A stretch of 64,000 bases of DNA from Burkholderiaceae bacterium (lineage in GTDB: Bacteria > Pseudomonadota > Gammaproteobacteria > Burkholderiales > Burkholderiaceae_C). Location of the stretch: assembly GCA_024235995.1 (NCBI GenBank), contig JACKLI010000001.1, forward strand, positions 744,001 through 808,000, read 5' to 3'. The position numbers and the translations under genes are program-made. The notes beneath the pieces were generated by a model. That model did not search any database, had not been told where the DNA came from, and was given only the letters and a program-made list of their open reading frames with translations. Of the stretch, positions 18,047-25,540 are shown in pieces. Each line of letters begins with the position of its first letter. Position 1 is the first letter of the stretch.

Positions 18047-19135
18047 TCAGGTGTATGCATAGGCCTCGGCGTCGTCCCATTCATCCAGCGTGCCGCCTTG
18101 GGCGCCGATGGAGCGGTCGGCGTCCGCCTGCGGAGGCTGATAACCATTGCGGCATCGGTGCAGGCCCTTGGCCTCGTCGGTTTCGGCATGCCACAGCAGT
18201 TGGCCCAAACCCGTCAGGCGGTGCGGGCTGATCCATTCGCCCAGCGAATAGACCGACTCCACAAACCGCAGCGGCACCGTGGCATCGCGCGCATTGCGCA
18301 CGCTGCCCGCCGCATGCGCCTGGGGCGCGAGCGCTGCATAGCCAACGGGGATGGGCACCACCCAGCCGCTCCCTTTGGGGCGCTGTGGGTCTTCCCACTT
18401 CACATGCCCGTCAGGTGCGTGGGCTCCGCTGTCGGAGGCGACGGGCTCATGGTTGAAACGGGCCGCATGCAACCAGGCGTCCAGCAGCGTGGCGTCTGGC
18501 CGTGTGGTGCGCAGATCCTGCAGGCGTTGGCCCAGCAGGTCATCGCGCCCCACCAGGGCAAAGCCGGGTAGCCACTGCCGGCGCCACTTCCGGAACTCGA
18601 TGGCGGCAGCCTCGGGGTCTTCGGGCATGATGGCCATCCACGGGCGCACGCGCTTGCCAGGCACGGGGCGCGAGGGCAATACGCTGCCTCCTGCCACGCG
18701 CATGTCAGCCAGGATGTGGCCGGCCTGCGTGGCCCAGTCGTCCATGGGCGCCTGATGGCCTTGCACCAGCGCAGCCGGTGTGCCAGGCGTGCGTTTTTCA
18801 GACACGGTCAGCACCAGCGTGATCTGCAGGTGCATGCGGCCTTCTTCCACGATGGCGGCGGTGCTGCCGTCTTTGTCTACAGGGTTGCGCGTGAGGTTGA
18901 AGCTGCGAACATAGCCCTGCATCACCTGCTCCTGGTGGTGGTGGCACACCACGCCCACACCGTGCAGTTGCAGCGGCACACCGGCTTGCGCCAGCTTGCG
19001 CTCCAGCGCCCACATCAGGCCGGTAAAGGCCGTGATGGACGGGAAGCCGTGCGTGAGCGGGCTGGCAATGGCATTGGCGTTCTGGATCCGCAGGTGGGGC
19101 AGGACGAGGATGGCTTGGGGTTGCAGTCGGTTCAT
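18047..19135 (-). CDS. cas5f: Cas5f/Csy2 Cascade tail subunit
   Basis: 362 residues opening with ILVLPHLRIQNANAIASPLTHGFPS region blocks (ASPLTHGFPSITAF) typical of Csy2. GVGVVCHHHQ and GGSVLPSRPV follow, and SPHRLTGLGQLLWHAE near the C-terminus. With Cas8f it caps the crRNA 5' handle CUCAGAAA. Its ATG overlaps the cas8f stop by 4 bp, so the two subunits are translationally coupled. It is somewhat longer than the Pseudomonas protein because of an extended C-terminal tail. Confidence 0.95.
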   Translation of the reverse strand: MNRLQPQAILVLPHLRIQNANAIASPLTHGFPSITAFTGLMWALERKLAQAGVPLQLHGVGVVCHHHQEQVMQGYVRSFNLTRNPVDKDGSTAAIVEEGRMHLQITLVLTVSEKRTPGTPAALVQGHQAPMDDWATQAGHILADMRVAGGSVLPSRPVPGKRVRPWMAIMPEDPEAAAIEFRKWRRQWLPGFALVGRDDLLGQRLQDLRTTRPDATLLDAWLHAARFNHEPVASDSGAHAPDGHVKWEDPQRPKGSGWVVPIPVGYAALAPQAHAAGSVRNARDATVPLRFVESVYSLGEWISPHRLTGLGQLLWHAETDEAKGLHRCRNGYQPPQADADRSIGAQGGTLDEWDDAEAYAYT

Positions 19136-20538
19136 GGGTGCTCCTCCCGCAGTGCCACCAACTCCGCATGCGTTTTGCGGATGGGGATGTGGTGCGGCGC
19201 ATCCAGCTTGTCGCGCAGTTCGCGCAGCTGCTGTTTGAAGCCGTCCTCATCGGTCAGCAGCTCCTTTTTCCACTCGCGCGCTTCGGCATCGCCCACCGGC
19301 AACTTGTCGCGCAGCTGTTTGTTGAGCCAGTTGGCGAATGCTTTGCCGATTTCTGCCGGCCAGTCCATTTGGAGCCAGCGCTCTGCAAACTCACGTTCTT
19401 CGGGCCGTTCTACACGCAAGGGGTCTAGCCAGAGCTTTTGGTTGTCGTCGAGTTTTTCAAACCGTTCGTCATCGCAGCTCCACCCCGGCGGCAGCAACTG
19501 CTGCAGTTCGGCCGCCAGCGCGACCAGCTCGTCCAACAACGTGTCCACCATGGCCTCGCGGCGCTCACGTGTGGCCAGGTTGGGTTCGGGGTCGGACTCC
19601 AGAAACTTCCGCAACGTACGCACGGCGCGGCGCACCTCGGGGCGGGCGATGAACAGCCGGTCGAACACCGACTCTGCATGCACCGGCAATCGCACAGCGC
19701 TCGCCTGCCACTGCGGCGGCAGGGACGAGAGCAGGTAGTTCATGCCCCGCCGCTCGCTGTTGAGCTGGCTGATGTTCTGTGGCTTGGTCCCGCCCATGTT
19801 CTGCACGGCGAGGCCGGGGTAGTCGTGGAACACACCGCTGTGCGCCTTGCGCTCGCGCCGGGCCTGGCGGGCGGCCTTGTTGGCTTCGCCAAAGCGGTCT
19901 TCCTGCACCTGGGCATGCACGGCATGGGCCAGCGATGTGGCGTACAGCGGGGCCAGCAGGACGTAGTGGCCGTCATCACAGGCATCGCTGCCCGTCAGCC
20001 AGTACAGCTGCTTGGCCAGCGTGTGGCTGCTGGGCCCTTCGGCGCGGGGCTGGGTCAGCGATACGAAGGCACCGCGCAGCGCCTGGGCTTGCGTGGGGTC
20101 CGTATGCAGCGCAGCCAGGGCATCGGCATCCTGCGCCAGCAGGGCGGTGAGCAGGCTGCGCCCGTTCACCTCCAGCTTGAGCAGCTTGTACACATCCAGC
20201 GCGGCGGCGTTGCCCACCACATCGCCCACAAAGCGCCCGCCCAGCGCATGGCTGCCCAGCTCGGCCAGCGGAGGCAGGTTAGTGGGCTCCACATAAAGGT
20301 TGGTGCCCCGTGCATCGGGGTGGATGGGTTTGAGGGAGTGGGTGACAGCCTGGATTTGCTCCACGCGCTTGGCAGCGTTGGCCAGCCACACATCATGGGC
20401 GAATGAAGCAATCACCTCGTCGCGTTGGGGATCGTCAGGCTTGAGCTTGTCGAGCTTGGCTTGCAGTCGCTCTTGCAAGAAGGCGCTGATGGCCGCTCGG
20501 TAGCCTGCCTTGCCACCTGTTGAAGGGGCTTCAGACAT
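19132..20538 (-). CDS. cas8f: Cas8f/Csy1 Cascade large subunit
   Basis: 468 residues. Csy1-type features are FLQERLQAKLDKL at the N-terminus, SLKPIHPDARGTNLYV, LAVQNMGGTKPQNISQLNS (the NISQLNS region) and the LSSLPPQW block. It recognises the PAM and handles the crRNA 5' end with Cas5f. First gene of the cas8f-cas5f-cas7f-cas6f block, it is separated from cas2-3 by an unusually long 372-bp gap, so it likely has its own promoter there. A ribosome site GGAAAGG lies upstream of the ATG at 20538. Confidence 0.95.
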   Translation of the reverse strand: MSEAPSTGGKAGYRAAISAFLQERLQAKLDKLKPDDPQRDEVIASFAHDVWLANAAKRVEQIQAVTHSLKPIHPDARGTNLYVEPTNLPPLAELGSHALGGRFVGDVVGNAAALDVYKLLKLEVNGRSLLTALLAQDADALAALHTDPTQAQALRGAFVSLTQPRAEGPSSHTLAKQLYWLTGSDACDDGHYVLLAPLYATSLAHAVHAQVQEDRFGEANKAARQARRERKAHSGVFHDYPGLAVQNMGGTKPQNISQLNSERRGMNYLLSSLPPQWQASAVRLPVHAESVFDRLFIARPEVRRAVRTLRKFLESDPEPNLATRERREAMVDTLLDELVALAAELQQLLPPGWSCDDERFEKLDDNQKLWLDPLRVERPEEREFAERWLQMDWPAEIGKAFANWLNKQLRDKLPVGDAEAREWKKELLTDEDGFKQQLRELRDKLDAPHHIPIRKTHAELVALREEHP

Positions 20539-20574
20539 GGGAATACCTTTCCAAAAGGGTTGGAAGTTAGAATT

Positions 20575-20601
20575 CCCCGGTCAGCACAAGGCCAACCGGG
20601 G
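20575..20601. other. Hairpin just upstream of cas8f
   Basis: Inverted repeat CCCCGGT (20575-20581) and ACCGGGG (20595-20601), about 40 bp before the cas8f start. It could fold in the cas8f mRNA leader. It has no T-run, so it is not a terminator. Confidence 0.5.
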
Positions 20602-20606
20602 ATGTG

Positions 20607-20625
20607 AAAAACGGCTAGGTAGCCG
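20607..20625 (-). terminator. Terminator-like hairpin in front of cas8f
   Basis: On the minus strand CGGCT-acct-AGCCG is followed by TTTTT. The stem is short (5 bp), so it may be a weak or attenuating terminator. It would end a small RNA started at the candidate promoters near 20740-20840 before cas8f. Confidence 0.5.
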
Positions 20626-20707
20626 ACAAGGCTCTTCTCAGGGCGTGGGCGCTACCCACTGTGACCTCACTTTCTTGTTTGGTGCGTCAGAGCACGTTGC
20701 TGAAATC

Positions 20708-20746
20708 AACCGTGGTGCAACTGGTACTTGCACCACGGTTTTTCTT
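20708..20746 (+). terminator. Strong rho-independent terminator on the plus strand
   Basis: A perfect 13-bp stem (AACCGTGGTGCAA / TTGCACCACGGTT, loop ctggtac) runs into TTTTTCTT on the plus strand. It points against the cas genes, so it implies a plus-strand RNA from the cas8f side, or it blocks antisense transcription. The preceding 130 bases on that strand are also rich in hairpins. Confidence 0.65.
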
Positions 20747-20771
20747 AAATTTGAAGTTTTTAACCAGTCAA
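20744..20771 (-). promoter_or_regulatory. Candidate promoter P2 toward cas8f
   Basis: -35 TTGACT (20766-20771) and -10 TTTAAG (20744-20749) with 16 bp between. The -35 box coincides with the seed-matching end of the site recognised by the mini-CRISPR pseudo-spacer. Confidence 0.5.
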
Positions 20772-20789
20772 CTTATTTGCGAAGCAAAA
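20764..20789 (+). promoter_or_regulatory. Predicted Cascade target of the mini-CRISPR RNA (CC PAM + 24 nt)
   Basis: CC at 20764-20765 is followed by agtcaacttatttgcg. The pseudo-spacer at 20866 reads agtcacctaacctgcg. Matches fall at positions 1-5, 7, 8, 10, 13-16, 19, 20 and 24. Mismatches at 6, 12 and 18 are the bases Cascade flips out. Such partial pairing should allow binding but not cleavage. Confidence 0.6.
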
Positions 20790-20810
20790 GAAAATTTTCT
20801 GTTGAGGTGG

Positions 20811-20839
20811 ATCATAGTTGAGAGATGGCAGACAATCAA
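20811..20839 (-). promoter_or_regulatory. Candidate promoter P1 toward cas8f
   Basis: -35 TTGATT (20834-20839), exactly 17 bp, then -10 TATGAT (20811-20816). Predicted start is near 20804, so the Cascade target begins about 16 nt downstream. Confidence 0.6.
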
Positions 20840-20917
20840 GAGCCTGTCGCAAGACAGCTTAGAAAAGTCACCTAACCTGCGTGGCCCTAGTCTTCTGCCG
20901 AACAGGCAGCTCAAGCT
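20839..20917 (+). ncRNA. Mini-CRISPR guide RNA candidate (CreR/CreA-like)
   Basis: Two degenerate repeats in crRNA orientation on the plus strand. The first (20839-20865) has stem CTGTC-gcaa-GACAG and handle CTTAGAAA, 7 of 8 bases as in the array. The second (20890-20917) has the exact Cas6f stem CTGCC-gaaca-GGCAG followed by CTCA. Between them is a 24-nt pseudo-spacer (20866-20889). Processing by Cas6f at both stems would give a 52-nt crRNA-like guide. The end overlaps the cas2-3 stop codon. CreR autorepressors and CreA antitoxins of type I systems have this form; which one this is cannot be decided from sequence. Confidence 0.65.
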
Positions 20918-23900
20918 TTCTTTGTAAAGCCCAAGCGCTCATCCCACCGCCAACCCGCCTGGCATTCAGGCAGGCTGGCGGTGGCATAGCGTTCTGCGCA
21001 TGCCTGCAGGGACAGCCCCTGCGCTTGCGCCAGCGCAACCAATTCCTCCATCAGGTCCACCTGCGGCCAGGATGACACGCTGGGGGATGCCAGTCGTGCT
21101 TCGGGCACCGGGTGGCACTGGCTTTGGTGCACCGGCACATAGAGTTTGTCGCCCCGCCGGTTTCCGTCTTGCACCCGGTGCAGCCGCAGCGTTTCTTCTT
21201 CCTCGTCGGGAAGCAAGGCCACGTCGTCACGCCGTTGCGGGTCGTAGCGAAAGCGCTGGATCTGTGGCAACAGGCCGGTGAGCCATAGTGACCGGGGTGC
21301 TTCAGGCAGGGGCTCGTGCCAGTGCAGGCACGCGGCGTAGGTGGGGGTGGATGTGCCCTGCGGCTTCGGCAGCAGGCTGTCGTGCATGCGGGCGTGTTCC
21401 AGATCGGTCCAGCGGCGGCTGGGGCGCAGTGTGTCAGGCGGTAAGGCAATGCGCGGCCGCGCATCGACGGCCCATGCAGGTGCTTCGCCTGTCTCTCGCG
21501 CCAGCAGGTCGCGCAGGTGGTGGGACTTGAGCAGAAACGGCGCGTGCGCCGTCTCGAAACCGGGTCTGCAATACGCAGGTTGGTTCGGTTTCTCGTGGTA
21601 ATGCCGCAGGTTGCTGTCCAGCACCGCCATGTTCACTCCATCGACGGCGCCCGGCCGGTGCCGCCGCACGCGCCCGGCAAGCTGGATGAGCGAGCGCATG
21701 GACGAGGGCTCGACCACGGCCCAGTCGTAGTCGTGGTCGCGGCCCACTTCCGTCACCGGGCTGCCCAGCACGATGAACAGGTGGTGGTGCTCGGGGTGCG
21801 CATCGATGCACGCGCGCAGGGCCGGGCGCTGCAGTGCGGGGTCATGGCCATCTTGGGCACCCCGGCGGTTGAGCAGGTTGTCGAGCTGCCGCTCGATGGC
21901 CGAGCGCAGCAGCAGCGGGAACTGCGAGTGGTACACGCACAGGTGGATGCGTACGCCAGGGGCCGGGGCGCCCAGAGCGTACATGGCCAGCGCCACGTCG
22001 AACAAAGGCGCGATGTTGGCCATGCGGATCAGGCCCAGGCTCACGCACTTGCCGCTGGCGGGGTCGATGCGGTGGTTGTGGGGCTGCTGGTGCAGTTGCC
22101 AGGCCTGCTCCAGCACCAGACGGGCAAAGTCGTTGCGCCGCTCGGGCTCTTTCAGGTTGTGCCAGCTGTCTGGCAGCTGTGCAATCTGCGCCAGGCGCCG
22201 AACCTCGGCCTGCTTCAGCTTGGCCACGCGCTTGTGCACGTACTGGGCATGGGCTTCACGGAACGCGGCACCGCCAGCACAGTCCTGCGTGGTCTGGTGA
22301 AACTCATCGATCCACAGGCAGCAGATGTTCACCGGCTCGCCGGGCCGCTCGCTGCGGTGCTGCTGGTACACGGCGCGCCCGGCGCGGTAGGCCAGAAACA
22401 GCCCCTCCACCAGCGCGGGCGGCAAGGTGGCCGACGACAGCAGCACGCGGCTGCCCAGCAGGCCCGCCCAATGCACCAGCCGGGTGAGGGCGGGCAGGTC
22501 GGCCATGTCGAAGTCGTCGGGCTCGTCCAGCACCAGGTCGCCCGTCAGCAGGCGCAGCATGGGCGCGATCTGGCGGCCGCCGCGCAGGCTTTCGGTGGCG
22601 GGGGTGAGGTGATCCACGGTGCAGACCAGCAGCGGAGCCGCCAGCAGACGGCGCACCTGCACGTCGTCGGTCAGTCTTTGCAGCAAGGGGTGCTGGTCAT
22701 TGCCTTCATACAGCAGGCCGCCATCCGCTTCGGCCTGCGGCGTGTCTGTGGCGGCCTCGCCCGCACGGGGCAGGCGCGGGTCGAACACCAGGGCCTGTGC
22801 GGACGCCGAGCCACTGGCTTCGGCCTGCGTCTCCCAGTATTCGAACAAGGCCCGGCTGGCTGCGCCGCCGACCTGGATGGCAAGCTGCTCATCGCTCAGC
22901 AACAGGTCGTTCTGGAAGACGCGCCCCGTCTGCAGCGTGAGCGTGCGTAGCCCGATGGCGAAGGCACAGCGCATGCCCGTGGCGGGGTCGGCCAGCGCGT
23001 TCATGATGCGGGCGTTGCCCAAGGTCTTGCCACAGCCGGTGGAGGCCATGTTGACGATGAAGGCGCCCTGTGCCGCTGCCTGGAGGCGCACGCCGGCAGC
23101 CAGGTCGGCGGCCTTGTCTTGCCAGGCAAAACCGGCATCTGCGCTGCGCTTTTTGAGCGGCTTGTGGTTTTTGAGCGCGGGCAGGCTGTGCGCCAGGCTG
23201 GGCAGCGACCGCGCCACCAGCGTGGCGTGGGCCTGAACGCCCAGCAGGTGTTCGTCCAGGGTTTGATTGAAAATAGGGCCTTTGCCCTTGTCCATCAAGC
23301 GCTGGCAGCTATCGTTTGTGTAGGAGCTGCTGCGCGTGTTGGCATGCAGCGGGTAGCCTTTGTTGCGGTACGGGGCACGCCGGATGTCGTCGGTGATGCT
23401 GGAGTAGTGGTGGTCAGCCAGCATCAGGCACAGGCGCGCGACATGCATGGCAAACGGATCGTGCAGCACCGGTGGCTCGGCAGGGAGTCGAGACAGCTCC
23501 AACAGCTTGCGTGCGTAGCGGGCGGCCTGTTTGCGCCAGGTGGATGTGACCACGGGCAGGCCATGCGGCTCAAAGTTCCAGTGCGCCTGCAAGGTGGCGT
23601 GATCCACCCGGTCTCGGGGTTCATTCCAGTCGGCACTGATGCGCAGCAACACATCGTCCAGATCGCTGGTGTTCAGGAAGCCGGGGCGTGCCCCAAAGCG
23701 GCGGTATGCGGTTCTGCCGTCCTCGATGTCTTCGTCACCCAGGCCTTTGGCGTGTTCCACCGGCATGCATGGCAGACGGTGGTGCGTAAACACCAGCCAC
23801 GCCACGGCTTGGGCCAGAGGGGCATTTTTGAGGGCAGCAAAAGGAAGTGTGCTGTTTGCCTGAGGCTCGTCCAGCCCATCGCGCAGCAACCGTCCGCCGG

Positions 23901-24480
23901 CATGGCCCAGCCACAACGCTTCAAACGCCTTGGTATCGGTGTCCGCTTCAGCGCAGTCCGCCAGCCTTTGCAGCCAGCGGGCATCGTCGTCCCCGCCCAC
24001 GAACGCCTGGAACAGTCGCACCGACACCCATTCGTGCCGGTAGTGGTTGCGCTCGCGCAGGCCGGGGTTTCTCAGGCGATCCTGGAATGCCCGCGTGGCC
24101 TTGCCCAGGTCGTGCAGCAGGGCCGCCAGCGCGGCCAGCGCCGTCATCAGGGGCAGATGGTGCCAGGTGCTTTCGTCGCCCGCCCGCAGCACATTGCTCG
24201 CCGTGGTATTGGTCGGGACGGCCCCTTCGGTATTGAACTGGCGCCCGTCGCCCACCACCCACAGCAGTTCGCTGTGGTCGCGCCCACGTATCCAGTGGCA
24301 GGCCACCGCCGTGTTCTTGCGCGCGCTCTGGCGCAGCAGCTTGCGCACGGTGTCCAGCCCGGCCTGAGTGATGGGTGTTTGCCAGGTACGCTCGCCCCGG
24401 CGCTCGGCAAACTGGTCCAGGATGCGGCGTGTTTCGGTCAGCGCACGTTTGCTGCACTGGGAGACGAAAAGCACGTTCAT
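20911..24480 (-). CDS. cas3f: Cas2-Cas3 fusion nuclease-helicase (type I-F)
   Basis: 1,189 residues. An N-terminal Cas2-like domain (MNVLFVSQCSKRALTETRRI) precedes the HD nuclease (LLHDLGKATRAF, His123-Asp124). A superfamily 2 helicase follows with Walker A STGCGKT near residue 480, LVLDEPDDFD, LLSSATLPP and QLAGRVRRHR. It integrates spacers with Cas1 and degrades DNA recruited by Cascade. The ATG at 24480 overlaps the cas1 stop by 4 bp; a longer frame upstream lies inside cas1. An AT-rich dispersed element sits in frame at 23263-23323. Its stop lies in the second pseudo-repeat. Confidence 0.96.
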   Translation of the reverse strand: MNVLFVSQCSKRALTETRRILDQFAERRGERTWQTPITQAGLDTVRKLLRQSARKNTAVACHWIRGRDHSELLWVVGDGRQFNTEGAVPTNTTASNVLRAGDESTWHHLPLMTALAALAALLHDLGKATRAFQDRLRNPGLRERNHYRHEWVSVRLFQAFVGGDDDARWLQRLADCAEADTDTKAFEALWLGHAGGRLLRDGLDEPQANSTLPFAALKNAPLAQAVAWLVFTHHRLPCMPVEHAKGLGDEDIEDGRTAYRRFGARPGFLNTSDLDDVLLRISADWNEPRDRVDHATLQAHWNFEPHGLPVVTSTWRKQAARYARKLLELSRLPAEPPVLHDPFAMHVARLCLMLADHHYSSITDDIRRAPYRNKGYPLHANTRSSSYTNDSCQRLMDKGKGPIFNQTLDEHLLGVQAHATLVARSLPSLAHSLPALKNHKPLKKRSADAGFAWQDKAADLAAGVRLQAAAQGAFIVNMASTGCGKTLGNARIMNALADPATGMRCAFAIGLRTLTLQTGRVFQNDLLLSDEQLAIQVGGAASRALFEYWETQAEASGSASAQALVFDPRLPRAGEAATDTPQAEADGGLLYEGNDQHPLLQRLTDDVQVRRLLAAPLLVCTVDHLTPATESLRGGRQIAPMLRLLTGDLVLDEPDDFDMADLPALTRLVHWAGLLGSRVLLSSATLPPALVEGLFLAYRAGRAVYQQHRSERPGEPVNICCLWIDEFHQTTQDCAGGAAFREAHAQYVHKRVAKLKQAEVRRLAQIAQLPDSWHNLKEPERRNDFARLVLEQAWQLHQQPHNHRIDPASGKCVSLGLIRMANIAPLFDVALAMYALGAPAPGVRIHLCVYHSQFPLLLRSAIERQLDNLLNRRGAQDGHDPALQRPALRACIDAHPEHHHLFIVLGSPVTEVGRDHDYDWAVVEPSSMRSLIQLAGRVRRHRPGAVDGVNMAVLDSNLRHYHEKPNQPAYCRPGFETAHAPFLLKSHHLRDLLARETGEAPAWAVDARPRIALPPDTLRPSRRWTDLEHARMHDSLLPKPQGTSTPTYAACLHWHEPLPEAPRSLWLTGLLPQIQRFRYDPQRRDDVALLPDEEEETLRLHRVQDGNRRGDKLYVPVHQSQCHPVPEARLASPSVSSWPQVDLMEELVALAQAQGLSLQACAERYATASLPECQAGWRWDERLGFTKKA
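23263..23323 (+). repeat. Dispersed mini-element inside cas2-3
   Basis: Contains catcaagcgctggcagctat within a run of otherwise GC-rich codons. It adds residues between the HD and helicase regions without breaking the frame. Confidence 0.6.
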
Positions 24481-25478
24481 GCGTGCGGCTCTTGGGATGG
24501 GTTTTGCGCCAAGAGCTGTGCCGTCGTGGTGGCGATGTGCTTGAGGCTGTCGATGATGAAGTCCAGCGCTTCGCTGCGTGTCAGCGCCTCGATGCATTGG
24601 CGGCGGAACTGCTGCTCATCCTCGCCCCGCATGGCTGACAAAAACGCTTGCGGCAGGATCACGGCGTCCTTGACCAGATCGGCCGCATCGAACACCAGCC
24701 CGCCCCGGCGCGTCTTGCCGTGCAGCACCGCCAGGCCATGCGGCAAGCCGAGCACCCAGGTGGCCGTCGCGCCCAGGCCGTAGGCCAGGTAGTTGCCATG
24801 GTCCAAAAACCGGTTGGCGGCGTCCGTGCCCGTGCCGCGCTTGGCACGCGTGAACTCGCCGTAGCCCACGGCATCCACGGCCAGTTTGAACAAGGATTTG
24901 GTCAGCTGTGCCTCATCGGTCAGCAGCACCGTCACATCCGGCGCCTGGGCAATGCGCACGGTGTACTGCTGCACCAAGGTCTGCAAGCGTTCTGCATCGA
25001 CTGCAAAGCCGGCTTCGCGCAAGGCGCGGGAGCGCCATTCGGCCAGCAACTTCTGCAGGCGCCCGGCCTGCAACTGCTTGGCGGCGTGCAGGCGCAGTTC
25101 ATCATCAAACCAGAACTTGACCCAGGCCTGCAGGTACTCCGTGGGGCGGTATTCGCTCTGCGGCGTGAGCCAGGCCACTTCCACATCGACTTCGTTGGCG
25201 CTGAACAGGGGCGTGCCACCGCCGCCGCAAAAACCCACCAGCACCCCAGCCTTGGCCAGCTCGCGCATCGCGGCCTGGGTGATGGAAGTGCCCGTGCCCA
25301 GCAGGATGCTGGTGGTGTTGGCGATGGGGATGTTCCAGTACAGGCTTTTCTTGCCGGCGTCCGTCACGTACTCGACGCGGCCACCGTTGACGAGCACGCG
25401 GCAGTGCTCCAGGTAGTAAAGGTTGGCCCGCTTGGAGTGCAGGATGGTTTTGAGCTCTGAGCCATGGAGCTCTTGCAT
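24477..25478 (-). CDS. cas1: Cas1 integrase (type I-F)
   Basis: 333 residues. The N-terminal LKTILHSKRANLYYLEHCRV is the type I-F Cas1 signature. Metal-binding residues are visible: the glutamate in LTDEAQLTKSLFKL, the histidine in LPHGLAVLHGKTRRGG and the aspartate in DAADLVKDA. With Cas2-3 it inserts new spacers at the leader end of the array. It is the first cas gene, 62 bp after the FAD oxidase stop, with an AGGA ribosome site before its ATG. No convincing dedicated promoter is visible in those 62 bp. Confidence 0.97.
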   Translation of the reverse strand: MQELHGSELKTILHSKRANLYYLEHCRVLVNGGRVEYVTDAGKKSLYWNIPIANTTSILLGTGTSITQAAMRELAKAGVLVGFCGGGGTPLFSANEVDVEVAWLTPQSEYRPTEYLQAWVKFWFDDELRLHAAKQLQAGRLQKLLAEWRSRALREAGFAVDAERLQTLVQQYTVRIAQAPDVTVLLTDEAQLTKSLFKLAVDAVGYGEFTRAKRGTGTDAANRFLDHGNYLAYGLGATATWVLGLPHGLAVLHGKTRRGGLVFDAADLVKDAVILPQAFLSAMRGEDEQQFRRQCIEALTRSEALDFIIDSLKHIATTTAQLLAQNPSQEPHA

Positions 25479-25540
25479 GTTGGGTCCTGGCCGCTGTTGA
25501 GGAAGTGTGGGGTCACGCAGGGCCGGAGGCCCGGTTCAGT

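Noticed and set aside
20623..20665. A possible third pseudo-repeat on the minus strand (GGTCAC, stem GTGGG/CCCAC, then CTGAGAAG)
   Set aside because: The handle resembles CTCAGAAA at 6 of 8 bases, but the stem differs from the Cas6f stem in sequence, and I found no CC-flanked target for its following bases. Probably coincidence.
20661..20927. An 88-codon plus-strand frame in the cas2-3/cas8f gap
   Set aside because: It runs through a strong terminator and both pseudo-repeats, has no ribosome site and no recognisable family. The RNA-level signals explain the region better.
24481..24597. A longer cas2-3 start, 39 codons upstream
   Set aside because: Cas2-like homology begins at MNVLF, and the shorter start gives the usual 4-bp overlap with cas1.
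25479..25540. A hairpin (GGGCCTCCGGCCC) and a TTCAATTGAA palindrome before cas1 as a terminator or operator
   Set aside because: No T-run follows the hairpin and the palindrome is short. I cannot support a defined function.
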